From NCBI GenBank assembly GCA_012271025.1, contig JAAXHF010000245.1, positions 1 to 21,983 on the forward strand: a stretch of 21,983 nucleotides of DNA, written 5' to 3'. The notes beneath the pieces were generated by a model. It was not told the origin of the DNA, did not search any database, and saw nothing but the letters and a program-made list of their open reading frames with translations. The stretch is from Deltaproteobacteria bacterium. GTDB taxonomy: Bacteria > Desulfobacterota_B > Binatia > Bin18. Position numbers and translations under genes: made by a program. This document shows, piece after piece, positions 8,016-16,704 of this stretch (the stretch's first letter is position 1; the number at the start of each line of letters is the position of its first letter).

Positions 8016-10781
8016 ATGGAACGCATATACGGCCTGATCGTGGAGAGACCAAAACTGATCCTGGGCCTGATTCTGTTCCTGACCGGCGTGTTCGGCTGGT
8101 CTGCGCGACACATTCAGCTCGACAGTTCGGTTGAGAGTCTGTTACCCGGCGACAATACCGACTCGCAGTATTACGCCGAGATCCGACAGCTGTTCGGCAG
8201 CGACGAAATCGGGGTGGTGGGCATTATTGCCGACACCATCTACACCCCCCAGACCCTGGAAAAAATTGTCCGCCTGAGCGAGCAGATCAAGGCCATTGAG
8301 GGCGTGGATGACGTCATCAGCCTGGCCAATGCGGTCGATCCGATTGCCAACGTGACCGATCCGCCGCTGCTGATGCCCCGGATTCCGCGCACGCCGGCCG
8401 AGATGACGGCCCTCAGAGACACCCTGGCCGACCGGCCGATCTACCTCAAAAATCTGGTCGCGCCCGACGGTCGGGCTGCGGCCATCAACGTCGTGTTCGC
8501 CGATATGAACGACGACGAGTTCCTGCGGCTGGGGATTGATGACAAAGTCGTCGCCCTGCTTGAGCAGGAAAGCGGTCCCGAGCGCGTCTACTATACCGGT
8601 CTGCCCCACCTCAAGGTCTATTCAACACGGGGCATGCAGCAGGATCTGGCCCGCTTTGTGCCCCTGACCCTGGTGTTCATCGTGGTCGTCCTGTCCCTCA
8701 GCTTTCGCTCCGCGCGGGGGGTCGTGCTGCCGGTGTTGACCGTGGTCATCAGCCTGACCTGGACGCTGGGCATCATCGTGCTGAGCGGCAACCGTCTGAG
8801 CCTGGGCAGCATGGCCCTGCCGCCGCTGCTGCTGGTGCTCGGTACCGCCTACTCGCTCCACGTGGTGGCCGAGTATTACGAGCTGGCCGGCCCCGACCGC
8901 AGCCCGCGCGAGGTGGTGTTCGAGGCCCTGCGCCTGACCGGTCCACCGATCTGCCTGACTACCCTGACCACGGTGCTCGGTTTTTTGTCCCTGTCGGTCA
9001 ACTCGATTGTCAGCATCCAGCACATGGGGCTGTTCTCGGCCGTCGGCATCAGTCTGGCCTGCGCGCTGTCGCTGCTGCTGGTGCCGGCCGGGCTGGTCCT
9101 CCTGCCTCTGCCCGGCGCTGGTGGGTCGCAGCCCAGCCTGGCGCGCGTCAGCACCGCCCTGCGCCGGCTGTGCTATTTTGACATCCGCCAGCGCCGGCTG
9201 ATTCTGATCCTGAGCGGGCTGATTGCCGTGGCCGCGGTGTGGCTGACGGCTTCCATTCGGGTCGATTCAAACTTTCAGTCTTTTTTTCGGGCCGACGATC
9301 CGATTCGCTTGGCCACCGACGCGATCAACGAGCATCTGGTCGGCAGCATGGCCTTCTACGTGGCGATTGACGGCGACGCACCGAACAGCATCAATCGCTG
9401 GGAGACGCTGCGGCGCATCAAGGACTTGCAGCTGTATATCGACGCTCAGCCCGGCGTGGACAAGACGGTGTCCTTTGTCGATTACTGTGAGCTGCTCGAC
9501 CGCGGCGCCCAGTCCGGCGCCGGCGGCGACCTCATCGTCTCGCCCCAGGGGGAGATCATCCAGGCTCCGGCGGCCGACGCCCAGACTACCTTCTGGGACA
9601 ATCCCGAGCAGCTGCGCGGCGTGTTGCAGCTCGTTACCCTCAGCCCGGGCAGTTTTGAGCGGGTGGTCAACATCGACTTTTCGCGGACCAATATCCTGGT
9701 CCGCACCACCCTGTCGCAGTCGAGCGATATCATGGCCCTGGTCGAGCGGGTCGAGACCTTTGCCGCCCAGACCTTTCCGCCCCAGCTGCGCGTCCGCGCC
9801 ACCGGCAACCTGGTGCTGCTGACCAAGACCACCGGCGATATCGTGTCCGGTCAGGTCCAGAGTCTGGCCCTGGCCGCGACGGTGATTTTCGTGCTCATGG
9901 CCGGCATGTTCCTGTCGGTCCGGGTGGGGCTGATCGCCATGATCCCCAACCTGTTTCCGATCCTGGTCTTCTTTGGCCTGATGGGCCTGTCGGGCGCGGT
10001 CCTGAATCTCGGCACCAGCATCGTGGCCGCCATCGCGCTCGGCATCGCGGTCGATAACACGATCCACTTCATGACCCGCCTGAGCACCGAGGTACACAAC
10101 ACCTCTGACCAGCGCCGCGCCCTGCTGGCCACCCTGTCCACCATCGGCAAGCCGGCCGTGCTGGCCACCCTTATCTTGCTGCTGGGCTTTGCCGTGCTGG
10201 GGTTTTCGCGCTTTGTCCCGATTCGGGAGTTCGGCATCCTGTCGGCCATCACCATGGCCGCAGCCCTGGTCGCCGACCTGGTCCTGCTGCCGGCCCTGAT
10301 CGCCACGACCAAGATCATCACCGTCTGGGAGCTGCTGCACCTCCGGTTGGGCCGCGATCCGCACAAAACGATTCCGCTGTTTGCCGGGCTGCGGCCGTTT
10401 CAGGCCAAGCTGGTCAGCCTGATGGGGGAGGTCAAGACCTTCCCGCGCGGCCAGCCGATTATTCGACGCGGGGAGATGGGCAACGAGATGTTCGTCCTGG
10501 TCAGCGGCACGACCGACGTGTACGTCCACACCAACGGCGAGCGCAAACACGTGCGTGTCCACGGCCGGGGGGACGTGTTTGGCGAGATGGGCCTGATTCG
10601 CAACCACGAACGCACGGCCGACGTGGTGGCGGCCGAGGATGTCGAGGCGCTGGTGGTTGACGAGCGCTTCCTGTCCCACATGCAGCGCCGTTATCCGCGC
10701 ACCGGGGCCAAGATTTTTCTGAATATCGCCAGAATTCTGAGCGACCGCTTGCAGGCTTCCGGACCGCGCGCAGGGAGCTGA
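8016..10781 (+). CDS. MMPL/RND-family transporter with C-terminal cyclic nucleotide-binding domain
   Basis: A 921-residue inner-membrane protein of the MMPL/Patched-like RND superfamily, which uses proton flow to export lipids or hydrophobic compounds. It shows the two-fold repeat: TM1 (about 13-30), periplasmic loop, TM2-6 (about 212-366), TM7 (about 394-412), second loop, TM8-12 (about 613-765). The second half keeps the charged intramembrane residue in GIAVDNTIHF (Asp680). The extra part is residues about 785-915, a CRP-like cNMP fold with a phosphate-binding cassette FGEMGLIRNHERTADV (855-870); Glu857 and Arg866 match the residues that hold the ribose and phosphate of cAMP or cGMP. This suggests gating or activation by a cyclic nucleotide. 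The start at 8016 is set by the first TM segment; GGAAG lies directly before it. recN follows after 4 bases. Cargo unknown. Confidence 0.92.
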   Translation: MERIYGLIVERPKLILGLILFLTGVFGWSARHIQLDSSVESLLPGDNTDSQYYAEIRQLFGSDEIGVVGIIADTIYTPQTLEKIVRLSEQIKAIEGVDDVISLANAVDPIANVTDPPLLMPRIPRTPAEMTALRDTLADRPIYLKNLVAPDGRAAAINVVFADMNDDEFLRLGIDDKVVALLEQESGPERVYYTGLPHLKVYSTRGMQQDLARFVPLTLVFIVVVLSLSFRSARGVVLPVLTVVISLTWTLGIIVLSGNRLSLGSMALPPLLLVLGTAYSLHVVAEYYELAGPDRSPREVVFEALRLTGPPICLTTLTTVLGFLSLSVNSIVSIQHMGLFSAVGISLACALSLLLVPAGLVLLPLPGAGGSQPSLARVSTALRRLCYFDIRQRRLILILSGLIAVAAVWLTASIRVDSNFQSFFRADDPIRLATDAINEHLVGSMAFYVAIDGDAPNSINRWETLRRIKDLQLYIDAQPGVDKTVSFVDYCELLDRGAQSGAGGDLIVSPQGEIIQAPAADAQTTFWDNPEQLRGVLQLVTLSPGSFERVVNIDFSRTNILVRTTLSQSSDIMALVERVETFAAQTFPPQLRVRATGNLVLLTKTTGDIVSGQVQSLALAATVIFVLMAGMFLSVRVGLIAMIPNLFPILVFFGLMGLSGAVLNLGTSIVAAIALGIAVDNTIHFMTRLSTEVHNTSDQRRALLATLSTIGKPAVLATLILLLGFAVLGFSRFVPIREFGILSAITMAAALVADLVLLPALIATTKIITVWELLHLRLGRDPHKTIPLFAGLRPFQAKLVSLMGEVKTFPRGQPIIRRGEMGNEMFVLVSGTTDVYVHTNGERKHVRVHGRGDVFGEMGLIRNHERTADVVAAEDVEALVVDERFLSHMQRRYPRTGAKIFLNIARILSDRLQASGPRAGS

Positions 10782-10785
10782 GGCG

Positions 10786-12516
10786 ATGCTGCGTTCTCTG
10801 CACATTGCGAATTTTGCCCTGATTGACGAGCTGGAGCTGTCCTTTGAGCAGGGCCTGAACGTCATCACCGGTGAGACCGGGGCGGGCAAGAGCCTGCTGA
10901 TGCAAGCGCTCGGCCTGGCGGTTGGCGGACGCGCCTCGGCCGAGTTGGTCCGCCATAAAGCCCACGAGGCGGTGGTCGAGGCGCTGTTCGATATACACGA
11001 CTACCCGGACCGCAGTATCGCTCGCCTGCTGGAGGACGGCGGCTATCCGGTTGAGGACGAAATTCTGATCCGTCGCGTCGTCTCCCACACCGGCCGGGGG
11101 CGGGTGTACTGCAACGGCGCCCTGACCACGGTTGGCCTGCTGCGCCGGCTGGGCGTCGCGTTGCTCCAGGTCCACGGCCAGCACGAGCAGCACAGCCTGC
11201 TCGAAGCCGAGGCCGCCCAGACCCTGCTGGACGGGTTTGGCGGGCTGGGTCCGAACGTGGCCGAGCTGCAGCAGGGCTATAGCCTGCTGCGTCGGGCCTG
11301 GACGCAACGCCAAGCCCTGGTCGAGGGCCGCCAGGAGCGTGAGGACCGGCGCGAGCTGGTGCGGTTTCAGCTGGAGGAAATCGCCCGGGCCGATCTGCGG
11401 ACCGGAGAAGAGGAAGACCTGCGCCAGGAGAAGACCGTGCTGCTGCACGCCGAAAAGCTCCAGCACGGCGTGGCCGGCGGGGAACACGCTCTGGCCTCGG
11501 GCGAGGACGCGCTGACCGACCGCCTGGGCCGCGTCCTGAGCCAGCTCCAGGACTGCGCCCGGCTCGATGAGCGCCTGTCCGAGGTGCTTGAGCTGTTGCA
11601 GGGCGGCCTGGCCCAACTCGAAGAGGCCGCCCTGGAGCTGCACCGCTACGGCCAGCGGCTGGCTCCCGATCCCGAGCGGCTGGAGGAGATTGACGCCCGG
11701 CTGGCCGTGCTGTCGCGGCTCAAAAAAAAGTACGGCGACAGTGTCGAGGCCGTCCTGGCCCGCCACCAGCAGCTCAGCCAGGAGCTAGCCGGTCTGGACA
11801 GGGGTGAAGAGAGCTTGGCCGGCCAGGACCGGGCGGTGGCCGATGCTGCAGCCGCAGCCTGGCAGTCAGCCCACGAGCTGTCCGCAGCCCGCCGCCGGGC
11901 GGCCCATACGCTGGAAGCCCGGATGGGTGACGAGCTGGCCGGCCTGGGCATGCGCGGCGCCCGCTTCAGCGTCCGTTTTGCCGACCAGCCGGACGTATCG
12001 CCGGATGCCGGTGATCCGCCCGACCCGTTCGTCCGTGGTCGGGCGCGCCTCGGCCCGACCGGCTGTGATCGCCTCGAATTTTTCCTGTCGGCCAATCCCG
12101 GCGAGCCGGCTCTGCCCCTGGTCAGGGTTGCCTCGGGCGGCGAGCTGTCGCGTCTGATGCTGGCGCTGAAGGCGCTCAGCGTTGAGGCCAGAGAAGCCCC
12201 GACCCTGATTTTTGACGAGGTCGACGCCGGCGTGGGTGGTGGGGTGGCCGAGGTCGTGGGACGGCGCCTGCGCTCCCTGGCAGCCGAGCGGCAGGTCTTG
12301 TGCATCACCCATCTGCCCCAGATTGCAGCCTTTGCCGAGCACGCCTACACCGTGGTCAAAACCGTCACGAAAGGCCGTAGCGTGTCCACGGCCAAAAGTC
12401 TCACCCGAGGCGAACGCCTCGACGAGTTGGCCCGCATGCTGGGCGGGCTGGAGGTCTCGGCCGAGGCCAAACACCACGCCCGCGAGATGCTCGACCGGGC
12501 CGCCAGAGCCGGTTAG
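10786..12516 (+). CDS. recN: DNA repair protein RecN
   Basis: RecN is an SMC-like ATPase that gathers and joins DNA ends early in double-strand-break repair. Its 576 residues are of normal length. The N-terminal ABC half has IANFALIDELELSF, then Walker A GETGAGKS (29-36) and the Q-containing LLQVHGQHEQHSLL segment; a coiled coil with many Glu, Arg and Gln residues covers about 170-370; the C-terminal half has the signature VASGGELSRL (448-457) and Walker B IFDEVDAGVGGG (475-486), then CITHLPQIAAFAEHAY. All ATPase residues are present. The gene starts 4 bases after the transporter stop, with GGAG inside that gene's end as ribosome site, so the two are probably co-transcribed. Control by SOS is common for recN, but no LexA box is placed directly in front here. 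Confidence 0.97.
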   Translation: MLRSLHIANFALIDELELSFEQGLNVITGETGAGKSLLMQALGLAVGGRASAELVRHKAHEAVVEALFDIHDYPDRSIARLLEDGGYPVEDEILIRRVVSHTGRGRVYCNGALTTVGLLRRLGVALLQVHGQHEQHSLLEAEAAQTLLDGFGGLGPNVAELQQGYSLLRRAWTQRQALVEGRQEREDRRELVRFQLEEIARADLRTGEEEDLRQEKTVLLHAEKLQHGVAGGEHALASGEDALTDRLGRVLSQLQDCARLDERLSEVLELLQGGLAQLEEAALELHRYGQRLAPDPERLEEIDARLAVLSRLKKKYGDSVEAVLARHQQLSQELAGLDRGEESLAGQDRAVADAAAAAWQSAHELSAARRRAAHTLEARMGDELAGLGMRGARFSVRFADQPDVSPDAGDPPDPFVRGRARLGPTGCDRLEFFLSANPGEPALPLVRVASGGELSRLMLALKALSVEAREAPTLIFDEVDAGVGGGVAEVVGRRLRSLAAERQVLCITHLPQIAAFAEHAYTVVKTVTKGRSVSTAKSLTRGERLDELARMLGGLEVSAEAKHHAREMLDRAARAG

Positions 12517-12540
12517 GGCGGGTCCGATTTTCTGTTTTTT
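12493..12540 (+). terminator. Putative Rho-independent terminator after recN
   Basis: The end of recN and the following bases can fold: GACC (12493) and CGCC (12501-12504) pair with GGCG (12517-12520) and GGTC (12521-12524) around a 12-base loop, with a small bulge. A T-rich run, ATTTTCTGTTTTTT, follows at 12527-12540. The stem is imperfect and overlaps the stop codon, so this is a moderate call. Confidence 0.45.
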
Positions 12541-12571
12541 ACCCCTTGCTTTTGCCCGTCAATGCGGCCAA

Positions 12572-12577
12572 TAGAAT
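12572..12577 (+). promoter_or_regulatory. Candidate -10 box for pdhAB
   Basis: TAGAAT differs from TATAAT at one base and lies 71 bases before the pdhA start. The region 16-18 bases upstream is T-rich (CTTTTG) but is a poor -35 box. It is the only convincing -10-like hexamer I see between the recN terminator and pdhA. Confidence 0.35.
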
Positions 12578-12648
12578 ACGGAAGGTGGAGAGCGGGGTGG
12601 GGGCTGATGTTGGGACGGAGCGAAAAGCCAGGACACGAGGATGGATCT

Positions 12649-13659
12649 ATGGATAAAGCGCTGATGCTGTCGCTGTATCGGGATATGGTTCGCATTCGCC
12701 GTTTTGAAGAGGAGGCCGCGCGCTCATACTCGCGGGGCAAGATGGGCGGCTTTCTGCACCTGTACGTGGGACAGGAGGCGGTTGCCGTTGGCGCCATGTC
12801 GGCCGCCGAGCCGACCGATTACATTGTGGCCACCTACCGCGAGCACGGCCACTATCTGGCCCGGGTCGGCGACATGAAGGCGGCCATGGCCGAGCTGTTC
12901 GGCAAAGCCACCGGGTGTGCCAAGGGTCGGGGCGGCTCGATGCACTATTTTGATGTGGCCAAGCGTTTCATGGGCGGCCACGCCATTGTCGGCGGCCACG
13001 TGCCCATCGCGGCCGGCATTGCCTTTGCGTCCAAGTATCGCGGCGAGCACGACGTGACGCTGTGTTTCTTTGGCGAGGGCACGGCCAATATGGGCGCCTT
13101 TCACGAGGGCATGGCCCTGGCCGCGCTGTGGAAGCTGCCCGTCGTGTTCATCTGTGAGAACAATCTGTACTCCATGGGCACACCGCTGTACCGCACCCTG
13201 GCCGTCGAAGACGTGGCGGTGCGGGCCAAGGGCTATCCCATGCAGCAGGAGATCGCCAACGGCGACGACGTGCTGGAGATCCGCGATACCGTCCGCCGGG
13301 CTGTCCAGCGGGCTCGGACCGAGAGCCTGCCCATCCTGGTCGAGGCCAAGACCTACCGCTTTCGGGGCCACTCCATGTCCGACCCGGCCAAATACCGCAC
13401 CAAGCAAGAGGTCGATGAGTGGAAGAAGCGCGACCCCATCTTCCTGCTCGAACAGCGCATCTTCGACCTGGGCATGGCCACCGAGGAACAACTCAAGACG
13501 ATTGACGACGAGGCCAAGGCCGAGGTCGCCGAGGCGGTCGCATTTGCCGACGAGTCGCCCGCTCCCGACCCGTCCGAGCTGTACGACCATGTGTACGCCC
13601 AAACCCTGCCGGACGAGAAGATCATCTCCCTGCCCCACCGGGCGCGCCAGGCCGGTTAG
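12649..13659 (+). CDS. pdhA: 2-oxoacid (probably pyruvate) dehydrogenase E1 component, alpha subunit
   Basis: The 336-residue alpha chain of a heterotetrameric, thiamine-diphosphate-dependent E1, which decarboxylates pyruvate (or acetoin or a branched oxoacid) and passes the acyl group to lipoyl-E2. The ThDP/Mg motif runs from FGEGTANMGAFHEG (141-154) to CENNLYSMG (169-177). The phosphorylation-loop-like segment FRGHSMSDPAKYR is kept, as is GGSMHYFD near residue 96. ATG 12649 is preceded at 8 bases by GAGG; longer in-frame versions have no family residues. The beta subunit follows after 19 bases. Similarity to E1-alpha of the pyruvate/acetoin type is clear, but the exact oxoacid cannot be fixed without the missing E2 gene. 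Confidence 0.92.
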   Translation: MDKALMLSLYRDMVRIRRFEEEAARSYSRGKMGGFLHLYVGQEAVAVGAMSAAEPTDYIVATYREHGHYLARVGDMKAAMAELFGKATGCAKGRGGSMHYFDVAKRFMGGHAIVGGHVPIAAGIAFASKYRGEHDVTLCFFGEGTANMGAFHEGMALAALWKLPVVFICENNLYSMGTPLYRTLAVEDVAVRAKGYPMQQEIANGDDVLEIRDTVRRAVQRARTESLPILVEAKTYRFRGHSMSDPAKYRTKQEVDEWKKRDPIFLLEQRIFDLGMATEEQLKTIDDEAKAEVAEAVAFADESPAPDPSELYDHVYAQTLPDEKIISLPHRARQAG

Positions 13660-13678
13660 CCGGTGAAGGAGACATTCC

Positions 13679-14659
13679 GTGCGTGAGATCAGCTACCGGG
13701 AAGCCGTGCGCGAGGCCATGGCCGAAGAGATGGAACGCGACGAGCGCGTGTTCCTGATGGGCGAGGAGGTTGGCCATTACAACGGGGCGTATAAGGTGTC
13801 GGAGGGCCTGCTCGACCGGTTTGGCGAGCGCCGGGTGGTGGACTCGCCGATTGCCGAGGCCGGCTTTGCCGGGGTCGGGATCGGGGCGGCGATGGTCGGC
13901 CTACGGCCGATCATCGAGTTCATGACCTGGAACTTTTCACTGTGCGCCTACGATCAGATTGTCAACAACGCGGCCAAGCTGCGCTACATGTCCGGCGGCC
14001 AGCTGTCCCTGCCGATTGTTTTTCGCGGCCCGGGCGGGGCTGCCCACCAGCTGGCCGCCCAGCACTCCCAGGCGGTCGAGAGCCTGTACGCCTACGTGCC
14101 CGGCCTGAAGGTCATCGCTCCCTCGACCCCGGCCGATGCCAAGGGCCTGCTCAAGTCGGCCATCCGCGACGACAACCCCACGATTTTCATTGAGGGCGAG
14201 GTCTTGTACGGCCGTAAGGACCAGGTCGAAGACGACGAATACCTGGTCCCGATCGGTCGGGCCGAGGTCAAACGCACGGGCAGCGACGTGACCCTGGTGG
14301 CCTGGTCCAAGATGGTCTACGTCGCCCTCGAAGCTGCGGACGAGCTGGCCAGTCAGGGCATCGACGTCGAGGTAATCGACCCCCGCACCATGCGTCCCCT
14401 GGACGACGCAACCCTGCTGCGCTCGGTCCACAAAACCAACCGCTGCGTGATCGTCGAAGAGGGCTGGCCGATGGCCGGCTTTGGGGCCGAGATTTCATAC
14501 CGGATCATGCAGGACGGGTTTGACTCCCTGGACGCGCCGGTCGCCCGCGTGACCGGCGAAGACGTACCCATGCCCTACGCCAAGAATCTCGAAGAGCTGG
14601 TGATTCCGAGCGTCAAGAAGGTGGTCGAGGCGGTACGCGGCGTGGTGTATCGGGACTGA
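13679..14659 (+). CDS. pdhB: 2-oxoacid (probably pyruvate) dehydrogenase E1 component, beta subunit
   Basis: The 326-residue beta chain partners PdhA. It opens ISYREAVREAMAEEMERDER, with the conserved MGEEVGHYNGAYKVSEGL and DSPIAEAGFAGVGIGAAM, where the glutamate of the latter normally activates ThDP. The C-terminal transketolase domain has LKVIAPSTPADAKGLL and CVIVEEGWPMAGFGAEI. GTG 13679 is preceded by AAGGAG about 7 bases upstream, a good ribosome site, and starts the family N-terminus. Coupling to pdhA is by close spacing. Its last 47 bases overlap the 3' end of the convergent potC-like gene, so there is no room for a separate terminator. No E2 or E3 gene follows, so those must be elsewhere in the genome. 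Confidence 0.93.
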   Translation: MREISYREAVREAMAEEMERDERVFLMGEEVGHYNGAYKVSEGLLDRFGERRVVDSPIAEAGFAGVGIGAAMVGLRPIIEFMTWNFSLCAYDQIVNNAAKLRYMSGGQLSLPIVFRGPGGAAHQLAAQHSQAVESLYAYVPGLKVIAPSTPADAKGLLKSAIRDDNPTIFIEGEVLYGRKDQVEDDEYLVPIGRAEVKRTGSDVTLVAWSKMVYVALEAADELASQGIDVEVIDPRTMRPLDDATLLRSVHKTNRCVIVEEGWPMAGFGAEISYRIMQDGFDSLDAPVARVTGEDVPMPYAKNLEELVIPSVKKVVEAVRGVVYRD

Positions 14660-15485
14660 GGCGACGCTCGCCCGCGCGGCGGCGCAGCCACTCGACGGTC
14701 AGCAGGAACAGCAGCGAGAAGACGATCAGCAGGCTGGCCACGGCCAGAATCGCCGGGCTGATCTGTTCGCGGATGCCGGTCCACATCTGACGCGGCACCG
14801 TACGCTGTTCCAGGCCGCCCATGAACAACACCGTCACCACCTCGTCGAATGAGGTGGCAAAGGCAAACACGGCGCCCGAAATCACCCCCGGAGCGATCAG
14901 CGGCAGTACGACACGGCGGAAGGTTCGCAGCGGCCCGGCGCCCAGACTGGCGGCGGCCCGATACAGGCTGGTGTCGAAACCGGACAGAGTGGCGGTCACG
15001 GTGATGACGACAAACGGCGTGCCCAGGGTGGCGTGGGCCAGGATGAGGCCCGAATAGGTATAGCTGAGGCCCAGGTTGGAGTAGAAGAAGAACATGCCGG
15101 CCGCCGAGATGATCACCGGGGTGACCATCGGTGAGATCAGCAGGCCGCTGATCACGGCCCGACCCGGCAGGGCCGGACTGCTCAGGCCCAGGGCCGCCAG
15201 CGTGCCCAGCACGGTTGCCAGGGCGGTGGCCGACAGGCCGATGAACAGACTGTTGAGCAGGGCCTGGCTCCAGGTCTGGTCGCCCACGACGGTCCGGTAC
15301 CAGCGCAGCGAATAGGCGTCCGGGTCCAGGCGCAGCATGCCCTCGGTGAAGGTGAAATAGGGCTCGGCATTGAAACTGAGCGGCACGATCACCACCAGCG
15401 GGGCGATCAGAAACACGAACACTCCGCCACACCATATCAGGTAGGCGCTGCGGCCGGCGCGTCCCCACGCTCTCCCCGGTGTCAT
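14613..15485 (-). CDS. ABC transporter permease, PotC-like
   Basis: A 290-residue inner-membrane permease, the second permease of a spermidine/putrescine-type importer. A first TM (about 15-38) is followed by a periplasmic stretch with RWYRTVVGDQTWSQALLNSL and four or five more TM segments. The ATPase-coupling EAA loop is AAASLGAGPLRTFRRVVLP (177-195), and SFDEVVTVLFMGG (212-224) is typical of PotC. The C-terminal tail is rich in Arg and Pro. The ATG at 15485 is one base from the stop of the potB-like gene, showing tight operon structure. The 3' end runs 47 bases into pdhB on the other strand. Substrate specificity cannot be read from the permease; polyamine or a related compound is a family-level guess. 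Confidence 0.88.
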   Translation of the reverse strand: MTPGRAWGRAGRSAYLIWCGGVFVFLIAPLVVIVPLSFNAEPYFTFTEGMLRLDPDAYSLRWYRTVVGDQTWSQALLNSLFIGLSATALATVLGTLAALGLSSPALPGRAVISGLLISPMVTPVIISAAGMFFFYSNLGLSYTYSGLILAHATLGTPFVVITVTATLSGFDTSLYRAAASLGAGPLRTFRRVVLPLIAPGVISGAVFAFATSFDEVVTVLFMGGLEQRTVPRQMWTGIREQISPAILAVASLLIVFSLLFLLTVEWLRRRAGERRLSPDTPRRVPPRPPS

Positions 15486-15486
15486 C

Positions 15487-16692
15487 TCAGCCCAGCCTCA
15501 TCCGCTCCAGCCCGACCAGGCGCTGGTAAAACAGGGCGAAGACGCCCACAAAGGCCAGCAGCAGGCCGCCGAGGGCTGCGGCCAGCCCCCAGTTCAGCGA
15601 ACTCTGCATGTGGTAGGCGATCATATTGGCGATGAGCTGGCCGCTGCGGCCGCCGACCAGCGCGGGCGTGATGTAGTAGCCGGTGGCCAGGATGAAAACG
15701 AGCAGCGAGCCGGCGCCAACGCCGGGCAGGGTCTGGGGCCAGTAGACGCGCCAGAACGCCTGGACCGGACTGGCGCCCAGCGAGGCGGCGGCGCTCATGT
15801 GCAGCTGCGGGATGGTGCGCATGACCGCGTACAGCGGCAGCACCATGAAGGGCAGCAGGACGTGGGTCATGGCCACTATCGTCCCGGTCATGTTGTAGAT
15901 CATGGCCAGCCGGCCATTCTCGGCGATCAGGCCGAGCGCCACCAGCGTGGAGTTGATTACCCCCTGGGTCTGGAGCAGGACGATCCAGGCCGTGGTACGT
16001 ACCAGCAGGGAGGTCCAGAACGGCACCAGTACCAGCAGCAGCAGCAGATTCGCCCGGCGCGGTGGGGCGTGGGCAATCAGGGCGGCGACCGGATAGCCGA
16101 GCAGCAGGCACAGCCCGGTCAGACTCAGGCTCACCACCAGGGTGCGCCACAGCAGGGGCACATAGACGCGGTACTCGGCCGGCCGCCGGCCGATGCTGCC
16201 GTCGCTGTGGCGTTCCAGGTCGAGGGCGTGCAGGTAGTGACGCAGGGTGAAGCGCTGACCGGCCTGGCGAATCGCGTGCCAGGTCTGCACATCGTCCCAG
16301 GCGGCGTGAATACCGACCAGGGTGTCACGCCACGGCCCAGCGTCCGTCTCGCCCACCCGGCGGGCGGTGCGGACGATGACACTCCGCAGGCCGGCCCGCA
16401 CCCGGTTGATGCGGGTGGCGATCTGGCCCAGGCTGCGCTCCTGGCGGGCGCGGCGCAACTCCTGGGCCAGGGCTTCGAATACCGGCTCGGGCGGCGGCTG
16501 GCCGCCCTGCCAGTCGCGCAGCAGGCCGAGGGTGCGGGGCAGGGCGTCGGCCACCACCGGATCATACACACTGCGTGACAGCATGGTCGCCAGCGGTGCC
16601 ACAAAGGTCAGTCCGATAAAGGCGACCAGGGGCAGGACCAGTCCGGCGGCGCGTAGCTGGGGGCCGAAAAGAATAAACTTGGTGGACGCCAC
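15487..16692 (-). CDS. ABC transporter permease, PotB-like, with enlarged periplasmic loop
   Basis: A 401-residue permease, against about 285 for typical PotB. TM1 is at about 15-38; TM2 starts only near residue 178. The roughly 135 residues between them (GLLRDWQGGQPPPEP to the basic helix RARQERSLGQIATRINRVRA and on to HYLHALDLERHSDG) are the extra part and should face the periplasm, where they may touch the binding protein. The core has LGYPVAALIAHAP, NLLLLLVLVPFWTSLLVRT and the EAA loop AAASLGASPVQAFWRVYWP (301-319). The gene starts 12 bases after the binding-protein stop. Such long versions are known among proteobacterial PotB-like proteins. Function otherwise as for the polyamine-type importer. 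Confidence 0.88.
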   Translation of the reverse strand: MASTKFILFGPQLRAAGLVLPLVAFIGLTFVAPLATMLSRSVYDPVVADALPRTLGLLRDWQGGQPPPEPVFEALAQELRRARQERSLGQIATRINRVRAGLRSVIVRTARRVGETDAGPWRDTLVGIHAAWDDVQTWHAIRQAGQRFTLRHYLHALDLERHSDGSIGRRPAEYRVYVPLLWRTLVVSLSLTGLCLLLGYPVAALIAHAPPRRANLLLLLVLVPFWTSLLVRTTAWIVLLQTQGVINSTLVALGLIAENGRLAMIYNMTGTIVAMTHVLLPFMVLPLYAVMRTIPQLHMSAAASLGASPVQAFWRVYWPQTLPGVGAGSLLVFILATGYYITPALVGGRSGQLIANMIAYHMQSSLNWGLAAALGGLLLAFVGVFALFYQRLVGLERMRLG

Positions 16693-16704
16693 GTGGACTC
16701 TTTT

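Noticed and set aside
9267..10889. Minus-strand 540-codon open frame
   Set aside because: Antisense to the MMPL transporter; composition is the Gln/Asp/His-rich pattern of a shadow frame in GC-rich DNA and no family is recognisable.
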